Assembly: GCF_029873635.1 (NCBI RefSeq)
Contig: NC_080417.1
Span: 34,584,214-34,648,213, forward strand
DNA length: 64,000 nucleotides
Direction of reading: 5' to 3'
Origin: Malania oleifera
Lineage: Eukaryota; Streptophyta; Magnoliopsida; Santalales; Ximeniaceae
The notes under the pieces were generated by a model that did no database searches, was not told where the DNA came from, and was given only the letters and a program-made list of their open reading frames with translations. The position numbers were made by a program, and so were the translations under genes. Positions 1 through 12,429 of this stretch are shown one piece after another. Numbering within the stretch: the stretch's first letter is position 1; each line of letters opens with the position of its first letter.

Positions 1-2433
1 TAATTGGGTTATTGATTCCGGTGCGTTAGTCCATGTCACTTCTCAAGAAGATTTATTCACTTCCTATATTCCAAAGGAAGTTTATGGAGTTGTTCGGATG
101 GGAAATGAAGGTTTATCAAAAATTGTTGGCATGAGAAATGTTTGCTTGAAAACAAATCTTCAATACAAGTTGGTGCTCAAAGATGTGAGACATGTACACG
201 ACATTCAACTAAAATTGATATCTACCGAAAAGCCTGATGATGAAAGGTTTGGCAACCATTTTGGTGATAGAAAATGGAAGCTCACAAAGGGTAATCTGGT
301 GGTGGCTAAAGGCAAGAAAACTAGTACACTTTATATGATGCAAGGTAAAATTGGTAATAGTGTTGTGAATGCAATTGAGAGTCACTCTTCCACCGATTTG
401 TGGCATAAGTAGCTTGGCCACATGAGTGAAAAAAGAATGCAATTTTTGTTCAAAAAGAAGCTTCTACCCAAGATGAAAGGTACCCCTCTTAAAACTTGTG
501 TTCATTGTTTGGCCGGTAAGCAACATTGAGTTCCTTTTGGTACAAAGTTGGTTATTAAAAAAATATAATGTTCTAGATTTGATACATTCCAATGTATGTG
601 ATCCTTTGAAAGTTAAATCTCATGGTGGTGCACTTTATTTTGTTACTTTTATTGATGATTGTTCAAGAAAAGTTTGGGTTTACACTTTGACAACTAAAGA
701 TCAAGTTTTAGATGTGTTTAAGCATTTTCAGGTCAAAGTTTAAAGGGAGACTGAAAAGAAGGTGAAATGTGTGCGCCTAGATAATGGTGGAGAGTACATT
801 GGCCCATTTGATGCATATTGTTATTGCCAAGGCATTATACATCAAAAGATTGTCAAGAAAACCCCTTAACAAAATGGAATTGCTGAAAGGATGAACCGCA
901 CTATAGTAGAGAGAATGAGATGTATGCTCTCTCATGCGAAGTTGCCAAAATCATTTTGGGGTGAAGCAATATGGATGGCGGTGGACTTGATTAATTTGTC
1001 TTCTTCAACTTCACTACTTTGTGAAGTTCCCGAAAAAGTTTGGAAAGGTAAGGATGTTACTTATGATCGCTTGAAAGTATTTGGTTGTCGTGCATTTGTT
1101 CACATTCCAAAAGATGAAAGATCCAAACTTGATGACAAGACAAGTCAATGTATTTTTCTTGGATATGAGTATGATGAATTTGGATATAGATTGTGGGATT
1201 TGGTTGACAAGAAAGTTGTTAGAAGCCGGGACGTTGTATTTTTTAAAGATCAAACAATTGAAGATTTTGGCACAGTTGAGCAATCACAATCTAATGGGAA
1301 TGGTTTTGTTGACTTAAAGTCACCTTCTCCACCTTTGGTACATGATGAAAATATTAAAGATGTTCATCCACCTCTTGAAGATGTTGGAAATGATAAAATT
1401 CCTAGTGATGTTGAAGATGAAAATGAGGGGGAGCAACAAGTTCAAGAGCAAGCTCTATTAAGAAGGTCTTTAAGAGAGCCAAGACCTTCAATAAATATCC
1501 ATCAAGTGATTATGTTACTCTAATGGATCAAGGATAGCCCGAAAGCTATCAAGAAGCCATGAAATATGAAAATAAAGCTAAATGGATGAAGGCTATGCAA
1601 GAGGAAATGAAGTCTATAGTTGAAAATCATACTTATGATTTGGTTAAACTTCCTTATGGAAAGACAGCTTTGAAAAACAAATGGGTGTTTAGGTTGAAAA
1701 ATGATGGAAAAAATCTTCTGTACAAGGTTAGACTTGTGGTAAAATGCTTTGGTCAGAAAAAGGGAATTAACTTTGATGAAATATTCTCACCGGTTGTGAA
1801 AATGTCTTCTATTCGGGTTGTTCTTGGCTTGATAGCAAACTTGAACTTAGAAGTCGAGCAACAAGATGTAAAAATCACTTTCTTACATGGTGACTTGGAA
1901 AAGGAAATTTACATGAAACAATCGTAAGGCTTCAAACAAAAAGGAAAAGAGAATTTAGTGTGCAAACTAAAGAAAAGTTTGTATAGGTTGAAGCAAGCAC
2001 CACGGAGATAGTACAAGAAATTTGATTCTTTCATGATTGATTATGGTTACTTAGAAACCTCTTCGGATGATTGTGTTTGTGAAAAAATTTTCGAATGGTA
2101 CTTATATTATTCTCTCACTCTATGTTGATGATATGCTCATTGTAGGACAAGACTTCGCCAAGATTGACAAGTTGAAGTTGGAGTTGAACAAGTCTTTTGC
2201 TATGAAAGACTTGGGATTAGAAAAACAAATTCTTGGCATGAGAATTATTCGTGATCGTGAAAATGGGCAAAATTGGTTGTCTTAAGAAAGGTACATTGAA
2301 AAAGTGTTTGAGAGGTTCAATAGGGATAAAGCAAAACCCGTTGGTTGCCCACTTCCTAGTCACTTCAAGCTTAGTACAAAACAAAGTCCTATAAGTGAGA
2401 AAAACTAGGAAGAGATGAAGAAAATTCCTTATG

Positions 2434-4364
2434 TGTAACGCCCCAACCCTCTAGGTGGCCCTAGAGTGCTACTAACATACATAACATGCATATCTCTGAT
2501 AATAAAGACAAACTACCCGCCCTAATAAGGGATATACGGGTGTATCATACTGATCTGTATTCTCATGTACTGCAAAAACATAAAAGTTCATACATCTTCT
2601 GATAGACTACAAGAGTATCTAAGTGTTTCTTACATACATTCATACATACTAAAACATAATTTTCTATTACAATCCCCAAAAGATATCCTAGCCAAAAATC
2701 CAATACATATACAAAACTTACATAAACTAAAATAACACTACGCTCCAAAGTCCCTCTAGAAATCTAGGACCGGTTTCCTGTAGGACCTGAAATAAAGGTT
2801 GTATATTGGGGTGAGACACTTCTCAGTAAGGTAGATCATATTACATCAGTGTGTGACAACGTGAGTTTATTTCAGTAGAAGTAGTTAAACATTTAAAACA
2901 TTCTCAATTCTGTAATATAGGAGATATATATATATTCCTGCAATAGATAATTCAACATCATTACAAGCGAGAGTTCTCGAGATTAGGGTAGGGAACAAGC
3001 CCATACATTGTACAATCCCTCTGCTCAGTACTCAACCCTGTGACTTTGCCAATTTTAGTTTTTAAATCATGTATATGTATATAGAACTCATCCTAACTTT
3101 GAAACTTCATAACTAAACCATCTATTGCCCCCATGACAAGGGTTGTGCAATAATAAAGTTCTGATCTAGCCCTGTTCGTGCAAGCATTGTTAGACATCAT
3201 GTTCTCTCCATTCCGATTTGGCCATCACCACCCTGGCCCTTAAGTCAACCAATGGCCCTTCATACCAATCGACTATCTTGATACCCACACCAAAGAAACT
3301 GTCGTGTGGTTGCACTGTATCTTACATTCTAGCAATGATACAGCGCTTACTGATAATAACGAGCTTTTTAAGGCTCTCTGATAATAAGCTTATCTAAAGC
3401 TTTATTAGTAACAAGCTTTCTAATGCGGTTCCAACATCATATATACAATTTATAATAAAAACATACTAACCTGCTTCATTCCATAAATCATCTAAGTAAT
3501 TTCAGTATTTTTCACAAACCCATTCATACATTATTTCCTACATTCATTCTATGGTATAAATCGACACACGCACTCTCGGTTTAACCCTTGCATACATAGC
3601 GCTCGGTATCTAACTAGCATTTCTTTTCTGTATTTCCTGATAATCATTTGGAACTCCAGTTCCCATATTTCATAAACATGCTTTTCATTTCAATACATTC
3701 CTAGTTCCTATCATATGACACACTTTTTTGGTTAAGTATACAATACATAGTAAAATGGTTCGTAAAATATCATTTAAACTGCAAACAAGGGTTCCAAGCA
3801 TCTCCTACTTAAAGTTTAATGCAAATAAAGGAGTTTTGAGAAGTTTGGAAATCATACGCCAAAACCCTAGTTTTTACCAAAACCGTAAAATCATAAAAAC
3901 GACCATTTTACCCAGTAGAATTTTCCAAATGAATAGTCATAACGTACATATAAATATAAGCAATAGTTCTACAGGTTTAGTTTTCTAAAATAACTGATGT
4001 AAATAAATCCCCTTACCTATTTCCTAAAAACCGATCCGAAACGGACAAAAACCCGAAACCCTAGCTTTTTGAACCGGTCAAACAACAAGATCCTACGAGC
4101 TGGGAGAAGGGAGAGAGAACCGAGGAGCACTAGCAGAGAGTTCTCGTGGCTAGAGAGTGAGAGAAAATCAAATCTCAAATTTTAGAGAAAGAGGAAGAGA
4201 GAGAGAGAGTTGAGAGTTATATATATATACATAACTTAACTCTTATGTAACTTAAAATATCTCCTCCAAGATATTTATATAAATATCTATAAATATCTAA
4301 AAATATCTCCACCAAGATACATATTATTATATTTATTTATTTATTTATTGTTCGGCTTACTACA
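2434..4364 (-). mobile_element. Solo LTR (1.93 kb) nested in the copia RT region
   Basis: The sequence starts TGTAACGCCCC and ends TACTACA, and it is flanked by the 5-bp direct repeat TTATG (2429-2433 and 4365-4369). The copia reading resumes directly after the repeat, so this is an insertion into the copia element. Judged from promoter-like and pyrimidine-rich features, its own sense strand is minus. Segments such as the stretch near 2810-2870 recur in the LTR at 51643-53859, so they are relatives. There is no internal region, as expected after LTR-LTR recombination. The long LTR suggests Ty3/gypsy, but no internal domain proves it. An 86-residue frame at 3728-3988 inside it has no known domain. 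Confidence 0.88.
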
Positions 4365-5047
4365 TTATGCTTTGGCCGCTAGTCCTTTAATGTATGTAAT
4401 GGTTTGCACAAGACCGAATTTAGCTTATGCTGTTGGAGTTACTTGTCGGTTTCTCTCTAATCTGAGAAAGAGCATTGGATAGCGGTAGAATGAATTTTGT
4501 GATACCTTAGAGTCACTTCGAAGGTGTGTTTATGTTTTGGAAATGGTAAATCTATGCTCCATGGATTCATGGATGCCGACATGGCCAGTGATGTTGATTC
4601 TAGAAAATCAACTTCAGGTTATTTAATAACTTTTGTGGGGGGGGAGCTGTGACATGGCAATATGAATTACAAAAAATGTGTTGCTCTATCTACTACGGAA
4701 GCCGAGTTTATTGTCATTACCGAAACTTGCAAAGAATTGCTTTGGTTGAAAAGATTCTCGAAAGAGTTGGGCATAGAACAAGAAAGGTATGTTCTTTATT
4801 GTGACAACCAAAGTGCGATTCATTTGAGCAAGAATTCTATCTTACATTCAAAGTCAAAACATATTGATGTTAGATATCATTGGATTCGAGATGTGTTGGA
4901 TAAGAAATTGCTGCAACTTGAAAAAATTCACACCGATGATAATGGTTCGGATATGATGACAAAAGTATTGTCTAGAGACAAGCATATGAAGTGTAGAGTT
5001 TTAGCCGGATTGGTGGAGTCGTCCCCATAAGTCAGGAGGGGGAGATT

Positions 5048-5665
5048 TGTTGGGTGTCCCTCTTTGTGGGGCCCAATGTCTTGAGAAGGTGCCCTTTTTT
5101 CTTCTTCTTTTTTTAATGTTTTGTTGGCTTCCCAGCGAAAGCAAATCTAGAGCATGCTTTTTGAAATTCCAGAACAGCTCATGCGCAGCAACTGCTCTCC
5201 ATTTTCCTTGGCTACTCGTATTCAGCTTCTCTCACCTACAGCAGCTTAAGTCTTCACACGTAGCAAGCCAAAACCCCTCCATTCTGATTTCCACTCATAG
5301 CACTTCACTAGCTCCTCACGCCTGCAGCCAGCGCCGATCGTCTTCTCCGCTGCAGCAACTTGCTGCTGCCCCTCTCTCCTGTGACTCCAGTCGTGGATTA
5401 TTGTTATCAACATATTAAGATTTTCCAGTTATGCTCTACTCTGGTTGGTTTTTTTGGAACTTTGCTCACAACATTTGGTGTGGTCTTTCATCTTGCTACA
5501 TCTGTTATACACTTTTTGTGTATTTGTAAGGTTTGTACCTTTTATACCCACTTTGTACTAATTTGGTGATGGTGGATTTAGACCGTCGTGTCCCATGGAC
5601 GTACCTCAATATCAGAAGGAACCGTGTTAAATTTTTTGTGTCTCAATTTATTTATTTGCATTACA
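5048..5665 (+). repeat. 3' LTR of the first copia element
   Basis: It begins TGTTGGGTGTCCC immediately after the polypurine tract that follows the RNase H region, which fixes the left boundary. The right boundary is a guess: a CA end near 5660-5665 fits, but the partner LTR lies outside the window. Confidence 0.65.
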
Positions 5666-6314
5666 CCATTGATTTATTTGTAGGAATCATTCATATTTTT
5701 TTCCAAGAAAATGTTTCTTAAATTATTTGAAAAAAATTAATATAATTTTATATTTTATTTAAATTTATACAAATCTAAATGTAAAATTCAAATTTCAAGT
5801 CTCTTGAATCTTGACCAATTCTATCTCAAATTACATTGTATTAGATATATGACAATTTTATGACACCTCAGTAATGTTTTAGAAATATAAACTTCTATAT
5901 TTTGGCCTGCATAGAAATCCAAACTTCCAAACGAAGGTTAAAATTGGACAAATAAAAATACTGTATTCCATAATAATTATTGAACATGAAAATATTTGTA
6001 TTTAAATGTTTTATCTTTTATGACTAAATAAATAGGTTTTACATTTGTCAAGTAAATTTTTAGATTGCTACACTCATGTTATTCAACAATCATAAAGGTA
6101 AATTGTACAATTGATTTTTAAAGATTTGTCTTCTTGCACTTTACTTTTTAATGTTTTAATCAAGGTATTTTATTCCTCCAACTTACAATTAAATTATAAC
6201 ATAATTTTTATTATAGGAATATACTAATATACATTAATCAACTAGACAAATTTGTAATCAATATTTCTTTAAGTTTTCTTTAATCCTCACTATTACAAAA
6301 TAACCTTAAATTGA

Positions 6315-6381
<67 letters not shown>

Positions 6382-6470
6382 GAACTAAGAGGGGGTGCAA
6401 TCTTTTTTTCAATGGAACTTGTAAGGAAAAAAGGTATTATATGGTATTAATCATATGTTCATTAAAGTCT
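5666..6470. other. AT-rich intergenic stretch with an (AT)n microsatellite
   Basis: No gene is visible in this stretch. It is strongly AT-rich and contains an AT-dinucleotide run at about 6317-6379. Confidence 0.7.
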
Positions 6471-6484
6471 AAAATGCATAAAAT

Positions 6485-6897
6485 ATGTTTTCATGGGCAT
6501 GACGTGGTGGACAAACATCAGCACGTAAGAAGGAGTATTGATGGTTCAATTCTAAGTAAATACACTCACGGAACTAGCGGTACCTGTGGATGGTGAGAAT
6601 TTACTTTGTGAGCCAACGAAGACCGTGGATGGTGAAAGTTCGCTCTGTGAGCCAGCGGGTAGCATGGATGGTGAGAATTCTCTATGAGCCAGCGGGGACC
6701 GTGGATGGTAATGGAGATATGTCATGGGGGTTGGGTTAGCCGAATGTCCAACTGATGTATGGAAGCCGTATTCGTATTCCAAACTTTACCCTGATCAGCG
6801 AGACCTAGGGGGAGGACGCTAATCCATAGGTTTGGTGCCGCCCCAGGAAATTCTAAGGACTTGTTGGTGGCTGAAGTTTCTATGTAATAAAAAAAAA
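6485..6897 (+). mobile_element. SINE-like retroposon with internal tandem repeats and poly(A) tail
   Basis: The 413-bp segment is bounded by a 14-bp perfect direct repeat, AAAATGCATAAAAT (6471-6484 and 6898-6911), and ends in a 12-14 nt A run, the mark of target-primed retroposition. GGTTCAATTCT at 6543-6553 matches a pol III B box, and an A-box-like GACGTGGTGGA lies upstream near 6501, so a tRNA-derived SINE is the best guess. It could also be a 5'-truncated LINE 3' end, since no LINE coding part is present. The body holds imperfect tandem repeats of about 40 bp. Confidence 0.6.
6571..6716 (+). repeat. Imperfect tandem repeats of about 40 bp inside the retroposon
   Basis: Three and a half units share the core GTGGATGGTGA followed by a TGAGCCAGCGG-like end. 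The units differ by several substitutions and small length changes. Confidence 0.7.
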
Positions 6898-6911
6898 AAA
6901 ATGCATAAAAT

Positions 6912-8013
6912 CTTCTTGTATTAAATGCCTGTAGTAAAATATCTTAAAACTAAAATAATCATCACATGACTATCTTAATTTATTTATAATAGACAACTAA
7001 AATAAAAATTAATTACGAAACATCATGAGTGCCCCACGTACGATCTAAGCTGGCTGTACAGAATTGCAACAATTCCAATAGTTTGAGATTGTTGTCAAGA
7101 CAAATTATAGTATGGAGAAGTGTAAAATTCAGTCAGTAGTTTGGTACAACGACTTTGTGCTTTGTAAGCTTTTTGGGTCAACAAAGTAGAGCTGACAAGG
7201 CCGGTTTCCATGCCATTGTTAATATGTGTTAGCCTGCAGCATTTTTAGGATAATGTGAAAGATCCAACTGCGGCGCTCGGTTATCTGTACCGTTATTTGT
7301 AATCCCTTTCTTGCAGATTTTTTAGCACTCGAGACTTTTTTGTTAACAGTTCGGTAAAGGTGTATTAAAATTTCAGTGTTTAAAATCTAAAGACAAAGAA
7401 TATTATTGTCTTATCATAATATGCTAATGTCATCTATTTTTAACTTAGATCTGTTTTCCCTCAACATTATATTTTATTTTATGAGATTCAATTTAACCCG
7501 AAAACTTGAACCTTAAATTTGTTCCCACCTGCACCATTGGGCCCTTGACTTGCTTACCCATTTTGCCACCCCTCTATATGGAACAGTTTGTTTTATCATA
7601 ATGGAATGATTGACATGTAAGTAAGGAATGCAAGTTTTCTGTTGATTCTCAATAAGTTCTAGTAAAGAGTTCAAAAAATTGACCCACTACACCACCCAGA
7701 ATCAGAGGATTCTTAATCCAGAGAGTTCAATAACAAATTCCTGGAGTTTTATGGAAAAAAAATGGGGATCAAAGCTTTAAACAAACAAAATCTACTAAGA
7801 AACAAGCCACATAATGGTGCAAACAAAAGCATACAAATATGGTACAAAACAACTATCCTATGCTTTTACAAGAAAAACTTTTAGATCTTCGATCAATTGT
7901 CATTTCATCTCCATCTAAACTATGAATACAATAAATGTGTGAACTGCCTCCTCTCGGCCAGTGAACTCCAAGGACAAAGGAAAAAAACATTCATCTAGCA
8001 CTCTGTAACTTCT
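6912..8013. other. Non-coding DNA, including the likely 3' UTR of ACER
   Basis: No open gene is seen here. The right end, about 7780-8013, should contain the 3' UTR of the minus-strand ceramidase gene. I could not pick a polyadenylation site with confidence. Confidence 0.5.
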
Positions 8014-11000
8014 TCACTGGGATTTAGGTTTCTCAACCTTCACATAGGGTAAAAACCCCATAAAATGGTCTACCTTTGGGGACCATCCCCGTTGCTGAGC
8101 ACGACAAAACATCAAGAAAGTGTTGGCAAAATAAGAATTAAAGCCCATGAAGAGATGCCACAAGGCGTGACCTTGTGGGTTAATGTGCCAATGGGATATT
8201 TCCTTGCAGAAAACACGATCAAAGAACCAGCACAAGCTACCCAACAAAAGGGTAGCCATGTAGAGCTTCGCAAGTTGCTTGGCAGATACATTTTGTGTGT
8301 GGATATAGTACTTGTACATTCTGGGGATGCAAAGGAGGCAAAGGATCACATAGTGCAGCTTGAAACCAATGCGGAAACGGACCTGTGAGTACACAATGGC
8401 AAAAACTGTGCCATACAGGAAGAGGAAAGTGGGCATTGTACTACGATAGTGCCAATCTGGTGAGTAGAGAATGTAGATATAAAGAAGCATTTCCCATACC
8501 ATTGGAGTTTCATCACCTTGTTGTAACCTGAAAAATAGTTTCAGAAACAATCTTAAAAGTAATTTTGTAAGTAGACAACAAAAGAAAAGATTGAATTTTA
8601 TTTTTTGGGGAGGGGAGGGGGGGTGCTAAATAGCTAGTTTGAGGTTTTTTTACGAGGCAGGGAAAAAAAGGAAAAAAAAAAAAAAAAAAAGAACATACTC
8701 CTCAAGGTGCTGTAAAACATCATTTCCAGACCACAGATTTCCTTGTGTACAACAGATGTTCAATCTCATGTGTTGCAGCAGTAAACAAATGAAGAATTAC
8801 CATGCTAAAATTAACCAGACTGACGAAGACACAAGTGTGTCGTAGGCCATAAACCATCAAAGACCAGATAAGAGAGAACATGAGTTTCCACCGTTTCAAA
8901 ATCTTTGGAGTATGAAACATGACTCCTGCATTGCCTTAGCTAAATATTTATGCTCTGAACTAGGCAAAAGAAATCTTCACAGCATTCAAAACTAAAAATT
9001 TATAATAGACTCTGCAACAAAAAATGCCTAGTAGAATTATTGAGTTGAACTAAGCAAAAGTTTTAGTGCGAGTAACAAAGGGTAGTATCCATAAGTACAC
9101 CCCAGTGAGAAAAGACGCTAGCTTCTCATTAAGTGCAGAAAGCAAGACTGCTCATTAGAGGACATAATCTAACAAATAGAGTTATACTATGATAATTTGC
9201 CTATCTTAGATCCTTTATCTCAGAAAGGGATATCATTTTGCTGTGTTCTGGTTTTACCATATGGAAAGGTATTCACAGGCATGAAGATAATCTTAGATCC
9301 TTTATCTCAGAAAGGGATATCATTTTGCTGTATTCTGGTTTTACCATATGGAAAGGTATTCACAGGCATGAAGATTAAGAAAATATAAATTAAGGATAAT
9401 AACAATTAACAATCTGGGTCCTGAAAGGCAGGGACGATTCCCTTATGAAGCCTCACAGATAATTCATGCCAACTGCAATATGGGACCTGAAACATGATGG
9501 GACCTAAAACATGATGTGGTCAAACACATTGTTTCCATAGGGTCAATCGAGTGTTGTCATTAACCCTTGATAAAAGCTTGAAAATGTTAGAAGGAAAACT
9601 ATGAAACTGTTCCTACTGTAAAGGATTCCCAGTAAGCACAACTATCTCAGTGGAGATAGAAGCTGTCTGGAATTCTTAGTGGTCTTGAGGCACTCTAAAG
9701 TTTGGCAAGTTGAATGGACTATTAGAACTTAAAGAAGAAAATAATAAAAATTTTCTTTATACGTGCCTATATCCAGAAGCTGTTGAGGCATCTCTTAACA
9801 TTAACATATAACTATGCATCTACTACATTATCTTGCAGTATTCTGTAATGTGTGTCACCTGCTGCCACTCTTCTCTCCTAATCTCCTCCATTCCCTACCT
9901 AAACACACCCCTTACCTCATCAAAACCTAAACCACTTGTGTTCAGCGCTCAACTAATAAAAAAAGCATCACAATCACAACTACTTATAGCCGCCAGATGA
10001 ATATTTGATCTTTTCCTCTGCATCCAGGTTCAAACTTTCTATAAAATTCATAGGTACCAACGTCATGTCCTTTCTCCCAGCATCTACAAGCTCTCTTTTT
10101 TGACATCCATTTTGGCCCCATAGTCCCATTGATTTGAATGAACCAAATCACTTAGCATTGATGATCAAACTGTTTAGCCCATTGTCTCTCATCTTGCACT
10201 TTAATAAGCATTAGATCTATGTTCCCACAGACACATTGCTCATTATTCTATCCACTTGTCTAGCTATCCATCCATTAGAACCTTAGTTCACATGTGCAAA
10301 TTTTTTGAAGAGGTTTCTCTCAAGAATGTATAGCATAAAACAAGAATAGCTTAACAGTGGTTCAATTCACATGCAATTAGGTCACTACAATTTCTACAAT
10401 TAGCATGCGTAGTTAATTACCAGAACAACCAGCATTCCATATATCACATGCGTTTTTTTATTAGCATAACTAACATGCTTGTTTCTACTCCCAAGCTATT
10501 TCATTTACAGTCGTTTCCCCACAAATGTCAGATTCTGTTTCAAGAGCTTCAGATGCTCAGTGATTCTTTTGTAAATTTCCTTCATCCTCACTGCACTCCT
10601 GCCACTATTCTCATTCGATAAATGAGCTGCGTTTGCCACTTACTCTAAAATAGATATTGGCCAAGTTACTGGACTGCCATGACTCCTCTCTTCATTAGCC
10701 TCTGCTATTTCCTCCATTTCAATTTCTGTTTCTATATATGCATTTGCTATTCCTCTCTACTGATCTCTGCTTTGTTTTCTACTAATTCTGGATTCCACCA
10801 CCCGCACACAGAAACACTATAAGAAGGGGAGAGGAGTAAACCCAAATTCTTTTCTGCCAAACCCAACACTCCTTAAATCCAGTCTCAGCACCTGTGTTTG
10901 AAATTCCATTCCACTAATGAATGCATATGGATAAATTCTCCATGGTCAAATGAACTGTCTGGAGGGCAAAATTAAGCAATGACTCAAACAAATTATACAA

Positions 11001-12195
11001 TGGTCATTCTAATGTCACCGTCAACCAATGTTGGAGTGGCATCACTAAGAACAACCTATGAGAAATTAATTCAGCTTGGAGACCAAAGAACAATAGAAAC
11101 TCAATGCCTAATGTTTACGGCTTGTGAATGTCATTCACATTATGTTAAAAGCAGAAGCAATATTACTGTTACTCTGTTAATAATTGCTATGTACGTGCAA
11201 TTTTTTTACCACTAAAATCGCCACCACTCCTTCAGTTCTCATACAAAACCTCTAGAATACAAATAAAGTAAAAAAGGCGTCCCCGGGCCGTGAGGCTCCC
11301 CACTTTGCAAGCGTAAGGGGAGGGTGATCACAGTGTACGCAGCCTTACCCCTACTTTTATACAGAGAGGCTGTTTCCTTTGACTTGAGCCCGTGACCAAC
11401 TTGGTCACAATGGAGGAACCTTACCGTTGATCCAAGGCCCGCCCTCAGAAGGAACCGCTATAATGATCACATGTGGAAATCTCGTGCTTTTTGCAATACG
11501 TATTTAAATGTGCAAATAAAGTGCAATCTGAAAATACATACATATTTTTATATTATGTCATACAACATATCAATTAAATGACATGCACATTTCTGTTAAT
11601 TCAACTCCAAGCCCTGAGCACCACTTGCAAAAGCTAGCTTGATGGCAAAAGTAAAATAGATTTAACGAGTACAGAACATTAAAAAGACAGATGAGTTTCA
11701 ATTTCAACAAAGGAAATACTCAAAAAAACATTTCAAAAAAAATTAAAGATAATAACATTGGGAAATTGTTGTTTTTATATATAAAGAAATTTATTGGGAG
11801 AGGACAAAATACAGAAGCTAGAGAATGAAAAGTCAAATAAACTTCAATTATTTTCCCAAGAACCAAGAGAAGCAATAAGATGAGAAAGTAGTCAAACAAA
11901 AAAGCACCACAGAAGACAACATAGTTGAGAATGGTACTTACATTTGTTGCAATGTGGCATGGAATAACATGCTTCCAATAGCAAGTATCATATTAGATAT
12001 GTGAAGAACGCTAAATCTCTTCTCAAACCTTTGCCTTAGTGCATTTATAAGGCCAATGAGTGCCAAAAGAATGCCGGGTATGTTGGATATAGTGCTGTAA
12101 AATTCTGCAATATAAGTAGAGTAGATATAATTGTTCTCACATGATTCAGTTGTGGAAGTGACAGGACCCCAAAAACTTGAGAATTCATCGGCCAT
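8014..12195 (-). CDS. ACER: Alkaline ceramidase (ACER), two coding exons
   Basis: This is a multi-pass membrane enzyme of the ER/Golgi that hydrolyses (phyto)ceramide to a sphingoid base and a fatty acid. Exon 1 runs from 12195 to 11942 and ends at a GTAAGT donor. Exon 2 runs from 8527 to 8014 after a TTTTCAG acceptor. Together they encode 255 residues, the size I recall for Arabidopsis ACER (At4g22330). The family signature FWGPVTSTTE is near the N terminus. The Zn ligands and catalytic Asp of human ACER3 (His81, Asp92, His217, His221) have counterparts at His79, Asp90, His205 and His209, in the motifs HATLQ, GDETPM and GHALWH. An in-frame upstream Met at 12231 was not chosen, because it spans a likely 3' splice site (CTTTAG, exon from 12218) and would add 12 residues unlike the family start. 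The gene looks intact. Identity comes from recognised family motifs, not a search. Confidence 0.93.
9203..9376. repeat. 87-bp direct tandem duplication
   Basis: Two adjacent copies (9203-9289 and 9290-9376) are almost identical; I see about one substitution. The near identity points to a recent duplication within the intron. Confidence 0.9.
11270..11447 (-). mobile_element. Au-like tRNA-derived SINE
   Basis: On the minus strand the sequence reads like the plant Au SINE. Near its start it has CAACGGTAAGG (A-box region), then GGTCACGGGCTCAAGTC (B-box region), then AAACAGCCTCT and GGTAAGGCTGCGTACA, and it ends in a short T stretch. Au elements are known from grasses, legumes and Solanaceae. It sits in the ACER intron, in the same orientation as the gene. 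I could not fix a TSD. Confidence 0.82.
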
Positions 12196-12429
12196 TCTAG
12201 TATATTCTGCCCAACCAGCTAAAGTATGCAACTAAATCCCCTATGCCATGATGTTGTACAGGTCATGAAATGTATAAACTGTGTACCTGCAGAAAGTAAG
12301 CCAACACTCAGCAATCCAGTGATTAACATGTAACAAAGGAACTGGTAAACATTGCTTCTTCAATGAGAATAGGCTGGATCTATCTCCTCTTAATCTTGCT
12401 TTCAATTCTCACCTTCATAAAGAGCTGCG

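Larger units (their letters stand above)
1..5665 (+). mobile_element. Ty1/copia retrotransposon, 3' part (left end outside window)
   Basis: This is a fossil copia element that enters from the left edge. The parts run in plus-strand order. Aspartic protease comes first, with an Asp-Ser-Gly signature at the very start of the window, followed by the GAG-pre-integrase zinc region to about 440. The integrase core lies at about 550-1250, reverse transcriptase at about 1560-2430, and RNase H resumes after the nested LTR at about 4370-5028. A purine-rich tract (about 5034-5047) then leads into the 3' LTR at 5048. The gene order (protease, integrase, RT, RNase H) is the copia order. Coding capacity is lost, with several breaks, so it is an old, inactive copy. 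One solo LTR of another family is inserted in the RT region at 2434-4364. The right end is uncertain because the 5' LTR is not in the window for comparison. Confidence 0.9.
8528..11941 (-). other. ACER coding intron (3.4 kb)
   Basis: It is bounded by GTAAGT and TTTTCAG on the minus strand. It holds an 87-bp tandem duplication (9203-9376), an Au-like SINE (11270-11447), an A-rich tract near 8668-8690, and otherwise unremarkable DNA. A 66-residue hydrophobic frame (8720-8920, minus) lies inside it but is not needed for a full-length protein. Confidence 0.85.

Noticed and set aside
3728-3988. 86-codon plus-strand frame
   Set aside because: It lies inside the solo LTR at 2434-4364 and runs antisense to that LTR.
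8065-8388. 107-codon plus-strand frame
   Set aside because: It is the antisense shadow of ACER exon 2.
8720-8920. 66-codon hydrophobic minus-strand frame as a possible extra ACER exon
   Set aside because: Exons 12195-11942 and 8527-8014 already join in phase to a complete 255-residue protein with all family motifs. Adding this segment would interrupt them.
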